Below the pieces are notes generated by a model. That model saw nothing but the letters and a program-made list of their open reading frames with translations. It ran no database searches and was not told where the DNA came from. The position numbers and the translations under genes are program-made. 64,000 nt of DNA from Palsa-504 sp963819785 (lineage in GTDB: Bacteria > Actinomycetota > Actinomycetes > Streptosporangiales > Streptosporangiaceae), in assembly GCA_963819785.1 (NCBI GenBank), contig CAWFXW010000028.1, positions 186,001 to 250,000 of the forward strand. The letters run 5' to 3'. Below are positions 34,955-44,017 of the stretch, piece after piece (the first letter of the stretch is position 1; each line of letters begins with the position of its first letter).

Positions 34955-36304
34955 TCAGGGCCCCGAGGGGGTGATGTTGTGGTTGAGGTGGAAGACGTTG
35001 TGCGGGTCGTAGGCGTCCTTGACCGCGGTCAGGCGCGCGAGCTTGGCGTCGGAGTAGGCGCGGCGCACACCCAGGGCCCCCTCGTCGCTGAGGGCGTTGA
35101 CGTAGGCGCCCACGGCGAACGGGTCGAGCTTGGCGGCCTCGCGCCGGGCGGCTCCCATCCGCAGGCTGTCCTGGGCGGGATCGTCCCACTTCACGGCGGC
35201 GACGTACTCGAAGCGCGCGCGACGGTGGCTGAACGCCGTCGCGTCGTCGTCGACGTCGGCGATCGCGCCGCCGTAGGCCTGGAGGCTGACGCCGGGCACG
35301 GCGGCGTCCGCCGGGTCGCGGTCCACCAGCGCCGCGATCGCGTCGTCGGGCAGGCCGGGGAGGTAGTGGCCCTTCCAGTAACGCCGGTACGCGTGGCCCT
35401 CAACGCTGTCGTCTCGGGTTTGCAGCTCCAGATAGGAGAGCTCGCGCACGACCTCGCCGCTCGGCACGCCGAGGGAGCGCAGCGCCGGAAGCATCGCGCG
35501 GCCGGCGTCCGGGTCGCCGACCCACACGTATCCGAGGGTGACGGTACCGCCGGAGATCTCGGCGGTCAGCGTGGCCGGGCGGGCGGCCTCCTCGGCCAGG
35601 TCGCGCCAGCCGCGCAGCGCCGCGGCGGCGCGATCGAGCGGGAAGGTGAGCTCCGTGACCAGGGTCCGCGTGCCGACGGGATGCAGCCGGAACTCGAAGT
35701 CGACGACGATTCCGAAGTTGCCGCCGCCGCCGCGCAGGCCCCAGAACAGGTCGGGGTGTTCGTCGGCGGAGGCGCGCACGACGTCGCCGTCCGCGGTGAC
35801 GACGGTGCAGGACACGACGTTGTCGCAGGTCAGGCCGTACTGACGCGCCAGCCAGCCCATGCCGCCGCCCAGGGTCAGGCCGCCGACGCCGGTGTGTGAG
35901 ACATTGCCCGCCGTCGTGGCCAGGCCGAAGGGCTGCGAGGCCCGGTCCAGCGCGCCGAGCAGCGCACCGCCCTGGACCCGGGCGCGCCGCGTGACCGGAT
36001 CGACGGTGACGCGGCCCAGCGCGGTGAGGTCGATCATGAGCCCGCCGTCCGGGACGGCCATACCCGCGATGTTGTGGCCGCCGCACCGGACGCCGATCTC
36101 CAGCTCGCGCTCACGGGCGGTGCATACCGCGGTGACGACGTCGCCGGCCGAGGCGCACCGGACGATCAGCCGCGGGCGGTGGTCGATCATCGCGTTCCAG
36201 ACCGACCGGGCCGAGTCGTAGCCGCTGGTGCCGGGAGCTAGGACCTGGCCTTCGAAGTCCGGGCGGTGAACGCTGGGGGCGGGGAATCGCGTGGTACTGG
36301 TCAT
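34955..36304 (-). CDS. FAD-binding oxidoreductase, BBE-like (PCMH fold)
   Basis: A 449-residue flavoenzyme of the berberine bridge/6-hydroxy-D-nicotine oxidase family. The PCMH FAD domain has RCGGHNIAGMAVPDGGL, whose His is the covalent FAD site, and VSHTGVGGLTLGGGMGWLAR, where the Cys of bicovalent members is absent, so a single covalent bond is expected. The C-terminal BBE motif is AYDPHNVFHLNHNI. I start at ATG 36304 (MTSTTRFPAP); upstream residues to 36403 are not family-like. The histidine-kinase frame overlaps its first ~190 bases. The substrate is unknown. Confidence 0.87.
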   Translation of the reverse strand: MTSTTRFPAPSVHRPDFEGQVLAPGTSGYDSARSVWNAMIDHRPRLIVRCASAGDVVTAVCTARERELEIGVRCGGHNIAGMAVPDGGLMIDLTALGRVTVDPVTRRARVQGGALLGALDRASQPFGLATTAGNVSHTGVGGLTLGGGMGWLARQYGLTCDNVVSCTVVTADGDVVRASADEHPDLFWGLRGGGGNFGIVVDFEFRLHPVGTRTLVTELTFPLDRAAAALRGWRDLAEEAARPATLTAEISGGTVTLGYVWVGDPDAGRAMLPALRSLGVPSGEVVRELSYLELQTRDDSVEGHAYRRYWKGHYLPGLPDDAIAALVDRDPADAAVPGVSLQAYGGAIADVDDDATAFSHRRARFEYVAAVKWDDPAQDSLRMGAARREAAKLDPFAVGAYVNALSDEGALGVRRAYSDAKLARLTAVKDAYDPHNVFHLNHNITPSGP

Positions 36305-37889
36305 GACACGATGGTCCAGGGAATCGGTCCCCTTGATAAGGTCCAGTTCTTCGCCGTATTTGAGGGCCAATTCGCCGGGACGCCGTGACCAGGCTCGGCG
36401 CACGCAGGACGGCCCGTTCGGATAAATCGCTTTTGATCTTGACTTCGGGGACGGGGACGGAGGCCCGGAGCGTTGTTCCGCCCGAGTGCGGGCTGGTGAT
36501 GTCCAGGGTGCCGCCGATCGCCCCGATCCGGTCGTTCAGGCCGATGAGGCCGCTGGTTTCCGGCCCGGGGCGAGCCCCGCCGATCCCGTCGTCGCGGACC
36601 TCGACGTCACACCGGCCGGCCGCGATTTCCAGCCGTACCCAGGCGCGGGTGGCGTGCGCGTGCTTGACGATGTTGGTCAGCGCCTCGGAGCAGAAGAAGT
36701 AGAGGCTGGCCTCGATGGAGGGCGGCAGCCTGACGCCCGGCACGTCGATCTCGGCGGGGATGCCCACCCGGTCGGCCAGGGCCCGGACGGCCAGGGCCAG
36801 GCCGTGCTGGGTGAGGATCGCGGGATGCAGGCCCGCGGCGAGCTCGCGCAGGTCCTCGATCCCGCGCCTGGTGTCCTCGAGGGCCTGGCCGAGGAGCTCC
36901 CGGGCCCGGTCCGGCGCCGACGCCCAGCGCTGTTCGGCGAGCTGGAGGTTGATCAGCGTGGCGACCAGGTGCTGCTGGGCGCCGTCGTGCAGGTCCCGGG
37001 TAAGGCGCTGACGCGCGGCGTCGGACGTGGTGACCAGGCGCGCCCGCGACGCCACCAGCTCCTGCTCGGCACGCCGGCGGTCGGTGATGTCGCGCACGTA
37101 GGCGGTGAAGGCCGCCTCCCCGGGCAGGCCGGTGCGGGTGACGGTCACCTCGGCCGGGAACTCGGTGCCGTCGGCCCGCAGGGCCGGCATCTCGATCCTG
37201 CGGTCCAGGATGGTGGCCTGCCCGGTCTGCAGGTAGCGGGCCAGGCCGCGCCGGTGTGCCTCGCGCAGCGACGGCGGCACGATCTTGTCCGCGAGGTCCT
37301 GACCGATCACCTCCCCGGCCCGGTAGCCGAAGGTGCGCTCGAAGGCGCTGTTCACGTACGTGACCCGGGCGTCCTGGTCGATGCTGATGACGGCGTCGAG
37401 CGCGGCTTCGAGAATGGCGCGTTGCCGGGCCTCGATCTGGCTGAGCCGCTCCCGTTCGGCCGCGATCGACTCCTGGCTGGTGATGACGGTGCCGCACAGC
37501 TGCGCGAGGATCGACAGGAGGAAGGTTTCCTGGTCCGACAGCTCCTGGCTGCCGGTGGCGATGAGGAAGACCTGCTCGCGGGAGAACGACGAGGCAATGG
37601 GGAACGCCCAGCACGCGGCGGGACCTTTCACGTCGAGCCGGGTGACCCCGGTGACGTCAGCCAGGAGCGCGCCGACGGCCTCCGGGGCCTGCTCGAAGTA
37701 GTCCCCCGACTTGCTGGGGTGCCAGGCTACGGCGCGGTACGAAGCGGCGATGGACGGAACCGCCGTGGTGACGAGCCGCACGGCCTGGGCAGGAGTGGGC
37801 GTCTGGGCCAGGATCAGCGACAGGCTGAGCACGGAATTGACCGACGATACCAGCCGGCTGAGATCTGGAGCTTCGCGGTCAGTATCCAT
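36111..37889 (-). CDS. GAF/PAS sensor histidine kinase (HisKA_3)
   Basis: A 592-residue soluble kinase. GAF-like domain about 10-145, PAS domain about 155-270 (LEAALDAVISIDQDARVTYV, then FGYRAGEVIGQDL), phosphorylation box RQRLTRDLHDGAQQHLVA with His301, and the ATPase domain ending in SGGTTLRASVPVPE. The start ATG 37889 is chosen over 37919. About 110 residues beyond the ATPase domain are Arg/Pro-rich and read the oxidase gene out of frame, so the stop seems to have been lost or shifted. It diverges from the response regulator at 38015, its probable partner. Confidence 0.85.
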   Translation of the reverse strand: MDTDREAPDLSRLVSSVNSVLSLSLILAQTPTPAQAVRLVTTAVPSIAASYRAVAWHPSKSGDYFEQAPEAVGALLADVTGVTRLDVKGPAACWAFPIASSFSREQVFLIATGSQELSDQETFLLSILAQLCGTVITSQESIAAERERLSQIEARQRAILEAALDAVISIDQDARVTYVNSAFERTFGYRAGEVIGQDLADKIVPPSLREAHRRGLARYLQTGQATILDRRIEMPALRADGTEFPAEVTVTRTGLPGEAAFTAYVRDITDRRRAEQELVASRARLVTTSDAARQRLTRDLHDGAQQHLVATLINLQLAEQRWASAPDRARELLGQALEDTRRGIEDLRELAAGLHPAILTQHGLALAVRALADRVGIPAEIDVPGVRLPPSIEASLYFFCSEALTNIVKHAHATRAWVRLEIAAGRCDVEVRDDGIGGARPGPETSGLIGLNDRIGAIGGTLDITSPHSGGTTLRASVPVPEVKIKSDLSERAVLRAPSLVTASRRIGPQIRRRTGPYQGDRFPGPSCHDQYHAIPRPQRSPPGLRRPGPSSRHQRLRLGPVGLERDDRPPPAADRPVRLGRRRRHRGMHRP

Positions 37890-38014
37890 TCCCGGGCCGT
37901 ACGGTATAGGCGCACACATGGTCGCCGGGGACGAATCCCGGGCTCGGATCTTGTGCCGCTGGGACTGTCATGGTCAGCCTTTCCGCCCGGTAACAGGAGT
38001 CTAACCTGGGTAGC

Positions 38015-38677
38015 GTGAGCCAGCCTGAGCGGATCCGCGTCATCGTGGGCGAGGACCAGCCCTTCATCAGGGAAGGGATCGTGCACGTCCTGCAGGAGAG
38101 CGGATTCAACGTGGTCGGCGCCACGGGCGACGCGGCCGACCTGGTGCGGATGGCAGGCGTGTACGGCCCGGATGTCGTCATCGCCGACATCCAGATGCCG
38201 CCGGACCACGCGGACGACGGGCTCCGGGCGGCCCTTCAGATCCGCGCCGACCGCCCGGAAACGGGTGTGCTGATCCTGTCGCAGTTCCTGGAAGACAGCT
38301 GGGCGTTCGATCTGGTGGCCGACGGCGCGCGGGGGGTCGGCTACCTGCTGAAGGAAAAGGTCGGCGATCTGGGTATGTTCACCAACGCCGTCCGCCGCGT
38401 GGCCAGCGGCGGGTCCGTGCTCGATCCCGACGTGGTGGCGCGCCTGGTCGGCCGCAAGCGGGAGGCAAGTCCGCTCGACGCCCTGACGCCCCGAGAGGGG
38501 CAGGTCCTGGCGCTGATCGCGGAGGGACGCTCCAACAACGGCATCGCGTCCGAACTGGTGGTCACGGTGGCCGCCGTGGAACGTCATGTGACCAGCATCT
38601 TCGACAAGCTCGGCCTGCATCAGGCAGCGGACCAGCATCGGCGCGTCCTGGCCGTGCTGACCTACCTGCGCGCCTGA
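38015..38677 (+). CDS. NarL/LuxR-family response regulator
   Basis: A 220-residue regulator. The receiver domain has an acidic pair (GEDQPF), phospho-acceptor Asp in VVIADIQMPP and a Lys in LLKEKVGDLG. The LuxR helix-turn-helix reads LTPREGQVLALIAEGRSNNG, then VAAVERHVTSIFDKLGL. The start is GTG 38015. It is divergent from the GAF/PAS kinase (126 bp apart) and likely its partner. ERHVTSIF is typical of the subgroup that pairs with cytoplasmic GAF-type kinases. Confidence 0.9.
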   Translation: MSQPERIRVIVGEDQPFIREGIVHVLQESGFNVVGATGDAADLVRMAGVYGPDVVIADIQMPPDHADDGLRAALQIRADRPETGVLILSQFLEDSWAFDLVADGARGVGYLLKEKVGDLGMFTNAVRRVASGGSVLDPDVVARLVGRKREASPLDALTPREGQVLALIAEGRSNNGIASELVVTVAAVERHVTSIFDKLGLHQAADQHRRVLAVLTYLRA

Positions 38678-38708
38678 CGCCGCTCGTTTCCCCGGGCCCG
38701 TACCGCGG

Positions 38709-39065
38709 TCAGGCGGCGAAAAGCGCCCGGAGATCGGTGGTGGCGAGCTCCTGCTTGGGCACGAACGCTACCGCGGCCGAGGTCGCCATGACCTGGGGCG
38801 GCGCGCAGTCGGCATCGGTGGAGGTCAGCACGATCCTCGCCACCGGGCAGGCGGCGGCCAGCGATGCCGCCACCGTGAAGCCATCCGACCCGGGCAGGTT
38901 GACGTCCAGCAGGATCCCGTCCGGGCACCGGCCGGCCACGGCGGCCAGCGCCCGCGGCCCGTCCTCAGCCACGTCGAACAGCTCCAAGCCCCGGGCCGCG
39001 AGCAGTTCCGCCGCGGCCGCGCGGAAGCGCGGGCTGTCGTCGACGACCAGGATCAGAAACCCCAC
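38709..39065 (-). CDS. Single-domain response regulator (receiver only)
   Basis: A 118-residue CheY-like receiver without an output domain: acidic pair in LVVDDSPRF (Asp9, Asp10), phospho-acceptor Asp54 in GILLDVNLPGSDGF, switch Thr/Ser in IVLTSTDAD and Lys in FVPKQEL. All catalytic residues are present. It starts at GTG 39065. It points away from the LAL regulator at 39270; twin dyads lie between them. It may relay phosphate or sequester a kinase rather than bind DNA. Confidence 0.87.
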   Translation of the reverse strand: MGFLILVVDDSPRFRAAAAELLAARGLELFDVAEDGPRALAAVAGRCPDGILLDVNLPGSDGFTVAASLAAACPVARIVLTSTDADCAPPQVMATSAAVAFVPKQELATTDLRALFAA

Positions 39066-39101
39066 CTACGGATGATGGCCGCTGCCGGACGCGCCTGCCA
39101 A

Positions 39102-39147
39102 TGGGGTGAACCCCACAATCGGAATCCTCGGCGTGGGGAAAACCCCA
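39102..39147. promoter_or_regulatory. Twin TGGGG-N4-CCCCA dyads, 32 bp apart
   Basis: TGGGGTGAACCCCA (39102-39115) and TGGGGAAAACCCCA (39134-39147) are both perfect inverted repeats, with centres 32 bp apart, i.e. three helical turns. They lie in the divergent spacer between the receiver gene and the LAL regulator. Two dimers could bind on one DNA face. The binding protein is unknown; the LAL regulator is the nearest candidate. Confidence 0.6.
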
Positions 39148-39269
39148 TGCGCTCTGCGGGAGTTCCTGAGTCCGGACGCTGAAGAGCGCTCCATTGGTTC
39201 GTGCCTGCATTCCGGACAGGCTGATCTTGCTGGGGATCGGCTGACCGGTCTGAAGGAGTTGTCTGGAGC

Positions 39270-42026
39270 ATGCTGCGCGGACGTGGTGCCGAGTGTGGCG
39301 TACTGGACGGGCTGCTCGAAGGGGTCCGTGGCGGGCGCAGCGCCGTGCTCGTGGTGCGGGGTGCGGCCGGGGTGGGCAAGACGGCGCTGCTGGACTACGC
39401 GGTCGAGTCGGCACCGGATCTGAGGTCCGTCCGGGCCGCCGGGGTGGAGTCGGAGACCGAACTCGCGTTCGCCGGGCTGCACCGGCTGTGCGGGCCCATG
39501 CTTGACCGGCTCGGGTGCCTGCCCGGCCCGCAGCGCGACGCGCTCAGGGTCGCGTTCGGCCTGGAGGCAGGCCCCGCGCCGGATCGTTTCGTGGTCGGCC
39601 TGGCGGTGCTGAGCCTGCTGTCGGAGGCGGCTGGGGACCAGCCGCTGGTGTGCGTGGTGGACGACGTGCAGTGGCTGGACCCGGCCTCGGTGCAGGTTCT
39701 GGCGTTCGCGGCGCGCCGGCTGCGGGCGGAGGCAGTGCTGATGATCTTCGCCGCCCGAGAGCCGGACGGAGGCCTGGACGGGCTGCCCGAGCTGACCGTG
39801 GCGGGACTGCGTCACGCTGACGCGCGGGAGCTGCTGGCTTCGGTGGTCCACTGGCCCCTGGACGAGCGGGTGGCTGACCGGATCGTGGCCGAGACGCGGG
39901 GAAACCCGCTGGCGTTGATCGAGCTGTCACGCGGACGTTCGGTGGCCGAGCTGGCAGGTGGCTTCGGGATGCTTGAGGTACCGCCGGCGCCGGGCCGGAT
40001 CCGGGAGAGCGTCCTGGAGGGCTTCGCGGGGCGGCTGGAGAGCCTGCCCGAGCAGACCCGGCTGCTGCTCGCGGTCGCGGCGGCCGACCCCACCGGTGAC
40101 CCGGCGCTCATGCACCGGGCCGCCCGGCGCCTGGGCCTGGGCTTGGAGGTGGCCGAGCAGGCGGAGGAAACCGGGCTCCTGGACATCGGGGGAATGGGCG
40201 GGCAGGTTGTGTTCGGTCATCCGCTGATGCGGTCGGCGGCCTACCGGGCGGTATCCCGCCGTGATCGCCGGAAGGTGCACGCCGCGCTGGCAGAGGTGAC
40301 CGACACGCGGGCCGATCCCGATCGGCGGGCCTGGCACCTGGCGCAGGCGATGCCTGGTCCCGATGAGCCGGTCGCGGCGGAGCTCGAACGGCAGGCCGGC
40401 CAGGCGCAGGCACGCGGGGGGCTGGCCGCGGCCGCGGCCTTCCTGGAGCGCTCGGTGGCGCTGACCGTCGAGCCGGGGCGCCGGATCGAGCGCACGCTGG
40501 CGGCGGCGCGGGCCAGCCTCCAGGCTGGCGCGTTCGACAAAGCTCTTGGCTTGCTGGCCGCAGCGGAGGCCGGACCGCTTGACGAGTTCGCCAGCGCCCG
40601 GATGGACGCGCTCCGCGGGCAGATCGCGTTTTCCTCGGGCCTGGGCGGTGACGCTCCCCCGCTGCTGCTCAAGGCGGCCAAGCGGCTCGAATCGCTCAAC
40701 CTCGACATGGCACGCGAGACCTATCTGAGCGCATGGATGGCCGCGCTGTTCGCGGGGCGTTTCGCCGGGGCCGGCGATCTGGCTGAGGTCTCCCAGGCCG
40801 TGCGGGCCCTACCCCGTCCGGCGCGCTCCGCGGGTCTGGCCGACGTGGTCCTCGACGGCCTGGCCCTGCTGGTCACCGAGGGGCCGGCGATGGCAGCGCC
40901 AGCCTTGCGGCGAGCCGCGAGCGCTTTTGCCAGCACAGACATCGCCGATATCCGGTGGGCCTGGCTGGCCCGGGCGGCCGCCAGCGCGTTGTGGGACGAC
41001 GTCCGCTGGCGCACGATTCTGGCCCGGCAGGCCCAGCTCGCCCGTGAGGCCGGCGCACTCGACCAGCTGCCCATCGACCTGGTCTCGCTCGGCACGGATG
41101 CCGCCTGGCGCGGCGATTTCGCGGCGGCCGCGGGCCTGATCGCGGAGACCGCCGCGGTCTGCGCGGCGACCGGGGCTCGAAGTGTGCCATTCGCCGCGCT
41201 GCTGATGGCGTCTCTGCGGGGTGACGACGCCGAGGCTGTCCCGCTGATCGAGGCCACCGTGGCCGAGGCGGCCACCAGAGGCCAGGGAATCGCGGCGACG
41301 TACGCGCACTGGGCGGCCGCGATCTTGAACAACGGCCTGGGCCGCTATCAGGAGGCGCTGACCGCGGCGCAGTGCGCCAGTCAGGAGACGCCGGCGCTCT
41401 ATATGTCCATGTGGGCGCTTCCCGAACTGGTCGAGGCCGCGGCGCGCTGCGGCAAGAGCCAGCTCGCCGCGGAGGCCCTGGAGCGGCTGGCGGAAACGAC
41501 ACGGCCCGGCGGCACCGATTTCGGCTTGGGCATCGAGGCCCGGTCACGTGCGCTGGTGAGCGCCGGCGCGACGGCCGAAGGGCTCTATCGCGAGGCGATC
41601 GAGCGGCTCGGCCGTACCCAGCTCCGCCCGGATCTCGCCCGGGCTCATCTGCTCTATGGTGAGTGGCTGCGCCGTACGGGCAGACGCGCGGACGCGCGCG
41701 AGCAGCTCCGCGAGGCCTACGAGATGCTGGCCGCGATGGGGGTCCAGGGGTTCGCCGAGCGCGCCCGCCGCGAGCTCCTGGCCACCGGGCAGAACGTGCG
41801 CAAGCGGCAGGTCGAGACGACGAGCGATCTGACCGTGCAGGAGGCGCAGATCGCTCGGCTCGCCCGTGACGGGCTGTCGAATCCGGAGATCAGCACCCGG
41901 CTGTTCATCAGCCCGCGCACCGTCGAGTGGCACCTGCGCAAGGTCTTCGCCAAGCTCGGCATCAGTTCGCGCCGGCAGCTTCGCGGGGCGCTGCCTGAGG
42001 CCGGGCGGCCGAGAATGTCCGCCTAG
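39270..42026 (+). CDS. LAL-type LuxR regulator with AAA ATPase domain
   Basis: A 918-residue regulator of the large ATP-binding LuxR (MalT-like) family. Residues 1-300 hold the STAND/AAA ATPase: RGRGAECGVLDGLLEGVRGG, Walker A RGAAGVGKTALLD (about 30-42), then Walker B LVCVVDDVQWLDPASVQVL. The middle ~500 residues are TPR-like helices. The C-terminal LuxR helix-turn-helix reads LTVQEAQIARLARDGLSN, then ISPRTVEWHLRKVFAKLGI. TGGAGC lies right before the ATG and AAGGAG further up. Family members activate a neighbouring pathway on ligand and ATP binding. Confidence 0.92.
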   Translation: MLRGRGAECGVLDGLLEGVRGGRSAVLVVRGAAGVGKTALLDYAVESAPDLRSVRAAGVESETELAFAGLHRLCGPMLDRLGCLPGPQRDALRVAFGLEAGPAPDRFVVGLAVLSLLSEAAGDQPLVCVVDDVQWLDPASVQVLAFAARRLRAEAVLMIFAAREPDGGLDGLPELTVAGLRHADARELLASVVHWPLDERVADRIVAETRGNPLALIELSRGRSVAELAGGFGMLEVPPAPGRIRESVLEGFAGRLESLPEQTRLLLAVAAADPTGDPALMHRAARRLGLGLEVAEQAEETGLLDIGGMGGQVVFGHPLMRSAAYRAVSRRDRRKVHAALAEVTDTRADPDRRAWHLAQAMPGPDEPVAAELERQAGQAQARGGLAAAAAFLERSVALTVEPGRRIERTLAAARASLQAGAFDKALGLLAAAEAGPLDEFASARMDALRGQIAFSSGLGGDAPPLLLKAAKRLESLNLDMARETYLSAWMAALFAGRFAGAGDLAEVSQAVRALPRPARSAGLADVVLDGLALLVTEGPAMAAPALRRAASAFASTDIADIRWAWLARAAASALWDDVRWRTILARQAQLAREAGALDQLPIDLVSLGTDAAWRGDFAAAAGLIAETAAVCAATGARSVPFAALLMASLRGDDAEAVPLIEATVAEAATRGQGIAATYAHWAAAILNNGLGRYQEALTAAQCASQETPALYMSMWALPELVEAAARCGKSQLAAEALERLAETTRPGGTDFGLGIEARSRALVSAGATAEGLYREAIERLGRTQLRPDLARAHLLYGEWLRRTGRRADAREQLREAYEMLAAMGVQGFAERARRELLATGQNVRKRQVETTSDLTVQEAQIARLARDGLSNPEISTRLFISPRTVEWHLRKVFAKLGISSRRQLRGALPEAGRPRMSA

Positions 42027-42178
42027 GCGATCGGTCACTGGTAGTGAGCCGCTGGCACCACGGCCCGTTCGGCTAACTGAAAAAGAGGCGTGACGCGGCG
42101 GTGAACGGTCCGGCTTCGGTCTGGTGCTGGCTGGCGGAGGGTGTCATGATCGGCAGAACCGACCGGGAGGGGATGGGC

Positions 42179-43189
42179 ATGGCCGGTGCGCCAGTTTGCT
42201 GGCCGGATGAGGTCGACGAGGTACTCACCGGCGACCTGACGGCGGCGGCCGCGTATATCACCCCGGCCGGAGGTGCGGTGATCACCTCTGTGTGCCCGAT
42301 GGGTATCGACCGGCGCGATAGCGGCGAGGTGGGTTTCACCACCTCGCTCGGGTTCGGCAAGAAGCTGGAGCGGATTATCGCCGACCCGCATGTGACGCTG
42401 GCTTACCACACACGCGAGCACGGGTTTTCGGCCAGCCCGGCGTTCGTGCTGGCCCAGGGAATCGCCTCGGTGGACATCCGGCCCTCGCGGGAACGGCTGG
42501 AGGCGGCCGCCCCGCAGGGGGAGCGCTTTCTCGGGCAGTTCATGCGCGGCCCGGTATGGGACCGGCTGCTGCGCGAGTACTACTACGAGCGGGTGTTCGT
42601 GGACATAGCCGTGCAGCGGATGGCGGCCTGGCCCGACCTGAGCGCCTCCGGCGACCCGAAGGTCTACGGCGCAGCCTGGCCGGGTCCGCCCGGGCCGCAG
42701 GCCCCGCCACGGAACGGCACCGGCCCGCGGGTGGAGATAGACCGGGCCGTCGGGCGGATCGCCGCGCTGCCGCACCGGGTGCTGGCCTACCGGGGGGCCG
42801 ACGGGTTCCCGGTGGTGGTCCCGGTGGAGTTCGCCGGACACGACGCGGCGGGCCTGCGGCTGGTCACCCCGGACGGGATCCTCCCGACCGGCGGCCGCCG
42901 GGCGGGCCTGCTCGCCCACGCCTACCGGCCGCAGCTGGTCGGGCTCGCCACCCGGACCTTCACCGGATGGCTCGACGTCGCTGACGACGGCACCGCGATC
43001 TACGCCCCGCACACCTCCAAGGGCTTCGCGGCGCCGCCCCGCAAGAAACTGCTGCTGATATCCAACGGGCTGTTCGCCAAGTACGGGATGTGGCAGGCTC
43101 GCCGGCAGGGCACCGCTCAAAGGCTGGAGCAGCTGGCCGCGGAGAAGGGAAAGGACAGCCATGACCGGCAAGCTGGAGATCGGTCCTGA
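42179..43189 (+). CDS. Pyridoxamine-5'-phosphate oxidase-like split-barrel protein
   Basis: A 336-residue protein with two split-barrel halves. The first (about 10-130) has AAYITPAGGAVITSVCPMG, FTTSLGFGKKLERI and DPHVTLAYHTREHG, a typical flavin-binding PNPOx arrangement. The second (about 185-310) repeats the pattern with LAYRGADGFPVVVPVEFAG. It is likely an F420- or flavin-dependent reductase-type protein of unknown substrate. I take ATG 42179 because GGGAGG lies seven bases upstream; several earlier in-frame starts exist (42101, 42146, 42173). Its end overlaps the amidase gene by 29 bases. Confidence 0.75.
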   Translation: MAGAPVCWPDEVDEVLTGDLTAAAAYITPAGGAVITSVCPMGIDRRDSGEVGFTTSLGFGKKLERIIADPHVTLAYHTREHGFSASPAFVLAQGIASVDIRPSRERLEAAAPQGERFLGQFMRGPVWDRLLREYYYERVFVDIAVQRMAAWPDLSASGDPKVYGAAWPGPPGPQAPPRNGTGPRVEIDRAVGRIAALPHRVLAYRGADGFPVVVPVEFAGHDAAGLRLVTPDGILPTGGRRAGLLAHAYRPQLVGLATRTFTGWLDVADDGTAIYAPHTSKGFAAPPRKKLLLISNGLFAKYGMWQARRQGTAQRLEQLAAEKGKDSHDRQAGDRS

Positions 43190-43928
43190 CGGCCGGGTGA
43201 CCGGCCCGGTGGCGATCACCTATAACGACCCGTTCCCGACCAGCAACGGCTCCTGGGGATCCGGGGCCATGATGGGCGTGGTCATGCACACGATGGTCGG
43301 GAACCTGCAGCCGACCACCGTCGATCTGTTCAACAGTTCCGCCGCTGCCGTGAGCGCGCACTTCGGCATCGCGCAGGACGGCTCGGTCTGGCAGTTCGGG
43401 CCGATCGGCAAGGGCTGGATCGCCTGGGCGGAGAAGGCCGGCAACCAGGCCTGGTACTCGATCGAGCACGCAGACGACGGCAACACCGAGAACCCGCTCA
43501 CCGATGCCCAGCTCACCGCATCGGCGCAACTGGTCGAGGTGCTCAGCAGGTTCGCCGGGTTCCCGCTGCAGGTCACCGACTCGGTCCAGGTCAAAGGCTA
43601 CGGGACCCATGTGATGGGCGGCACCGCGTGGGGTGGCCACACCTGCCCGGGTCCCGGGCCGCGAGCGGGCCAGCGATACCAGATCATCAGCCGCGCCAAA
43701 GCGATCCGGGCCGGGCGGGCCCCCTGGACCAGCGACGGCAGCCTGTCCCTTAATGCGCTCGCCGCGCAGCTCACCACGGACGCCGCATCGATCCTGCAGA
43801 TAACCGCGGTCATTGACGGCGCATTCGCACCCGATACCGCCGGCTACATCAACGGCGTGTTCGCCGGGACCACCGCACCCGACGCAGCCATGCCGGCCGG
43901 ACTCACGCTGTGGGTGCCGGGAAGCTGA
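43161..43928 (+). CDS. N-acetylmuramoyl-L-alanine amidase (amidase_2 type)
   Basis: A 255-residue protein of the T7-lysozyme/PGRP amidase class. Zinc-ligand regions are GVVMHTMVGNLQP (first His), the WYSIEHADDG strand and WGGHTCPGPGPRAG near residue 155 (final ligand pair). The GGTAWGGHTCPG arrangement is common in actinophage endolysins and their chromosomal relatives. There is no signal peptide, as in endolysins, and the C-terminal ~80 residues lack a known cell-wall-binding domain. It overlaps the preceding gene by 29 bases, so it is probably co-transcribed. Confidence 0.8.
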   Translation: MTGKLEIGPDGRVTGPVAITYNDPFPTSNGSWGSGAMMGVVMHTMVGNLQPTTVDLFNSSAAAVSAHFGIAQDGSVWQFGPIGKGWIAWAEKAGNQAWYSIEHADDGNTENPLTDAQLTASAQLVEVLSRFAGFPLQVTDSVQVKGYGTHVMGGTAWGGHTCPGPGPRAGQRYQIISRAKAIRAGRAPWTSDGSLSLNALAAQLTTDAASILQITAVIDGAFAPDTAGYINGVFAGTTAPDAAMPAGLTLWVPGS

Positions 43929-44017
43929 CCAGCGCCAGTGCCCACGGCCTCGCCGTGACCCGGCCGCGTCACGGCCGCCGCCGTGGATGAGGTCGCCGTC
44001 GAGTACGAGAGGGCCAA

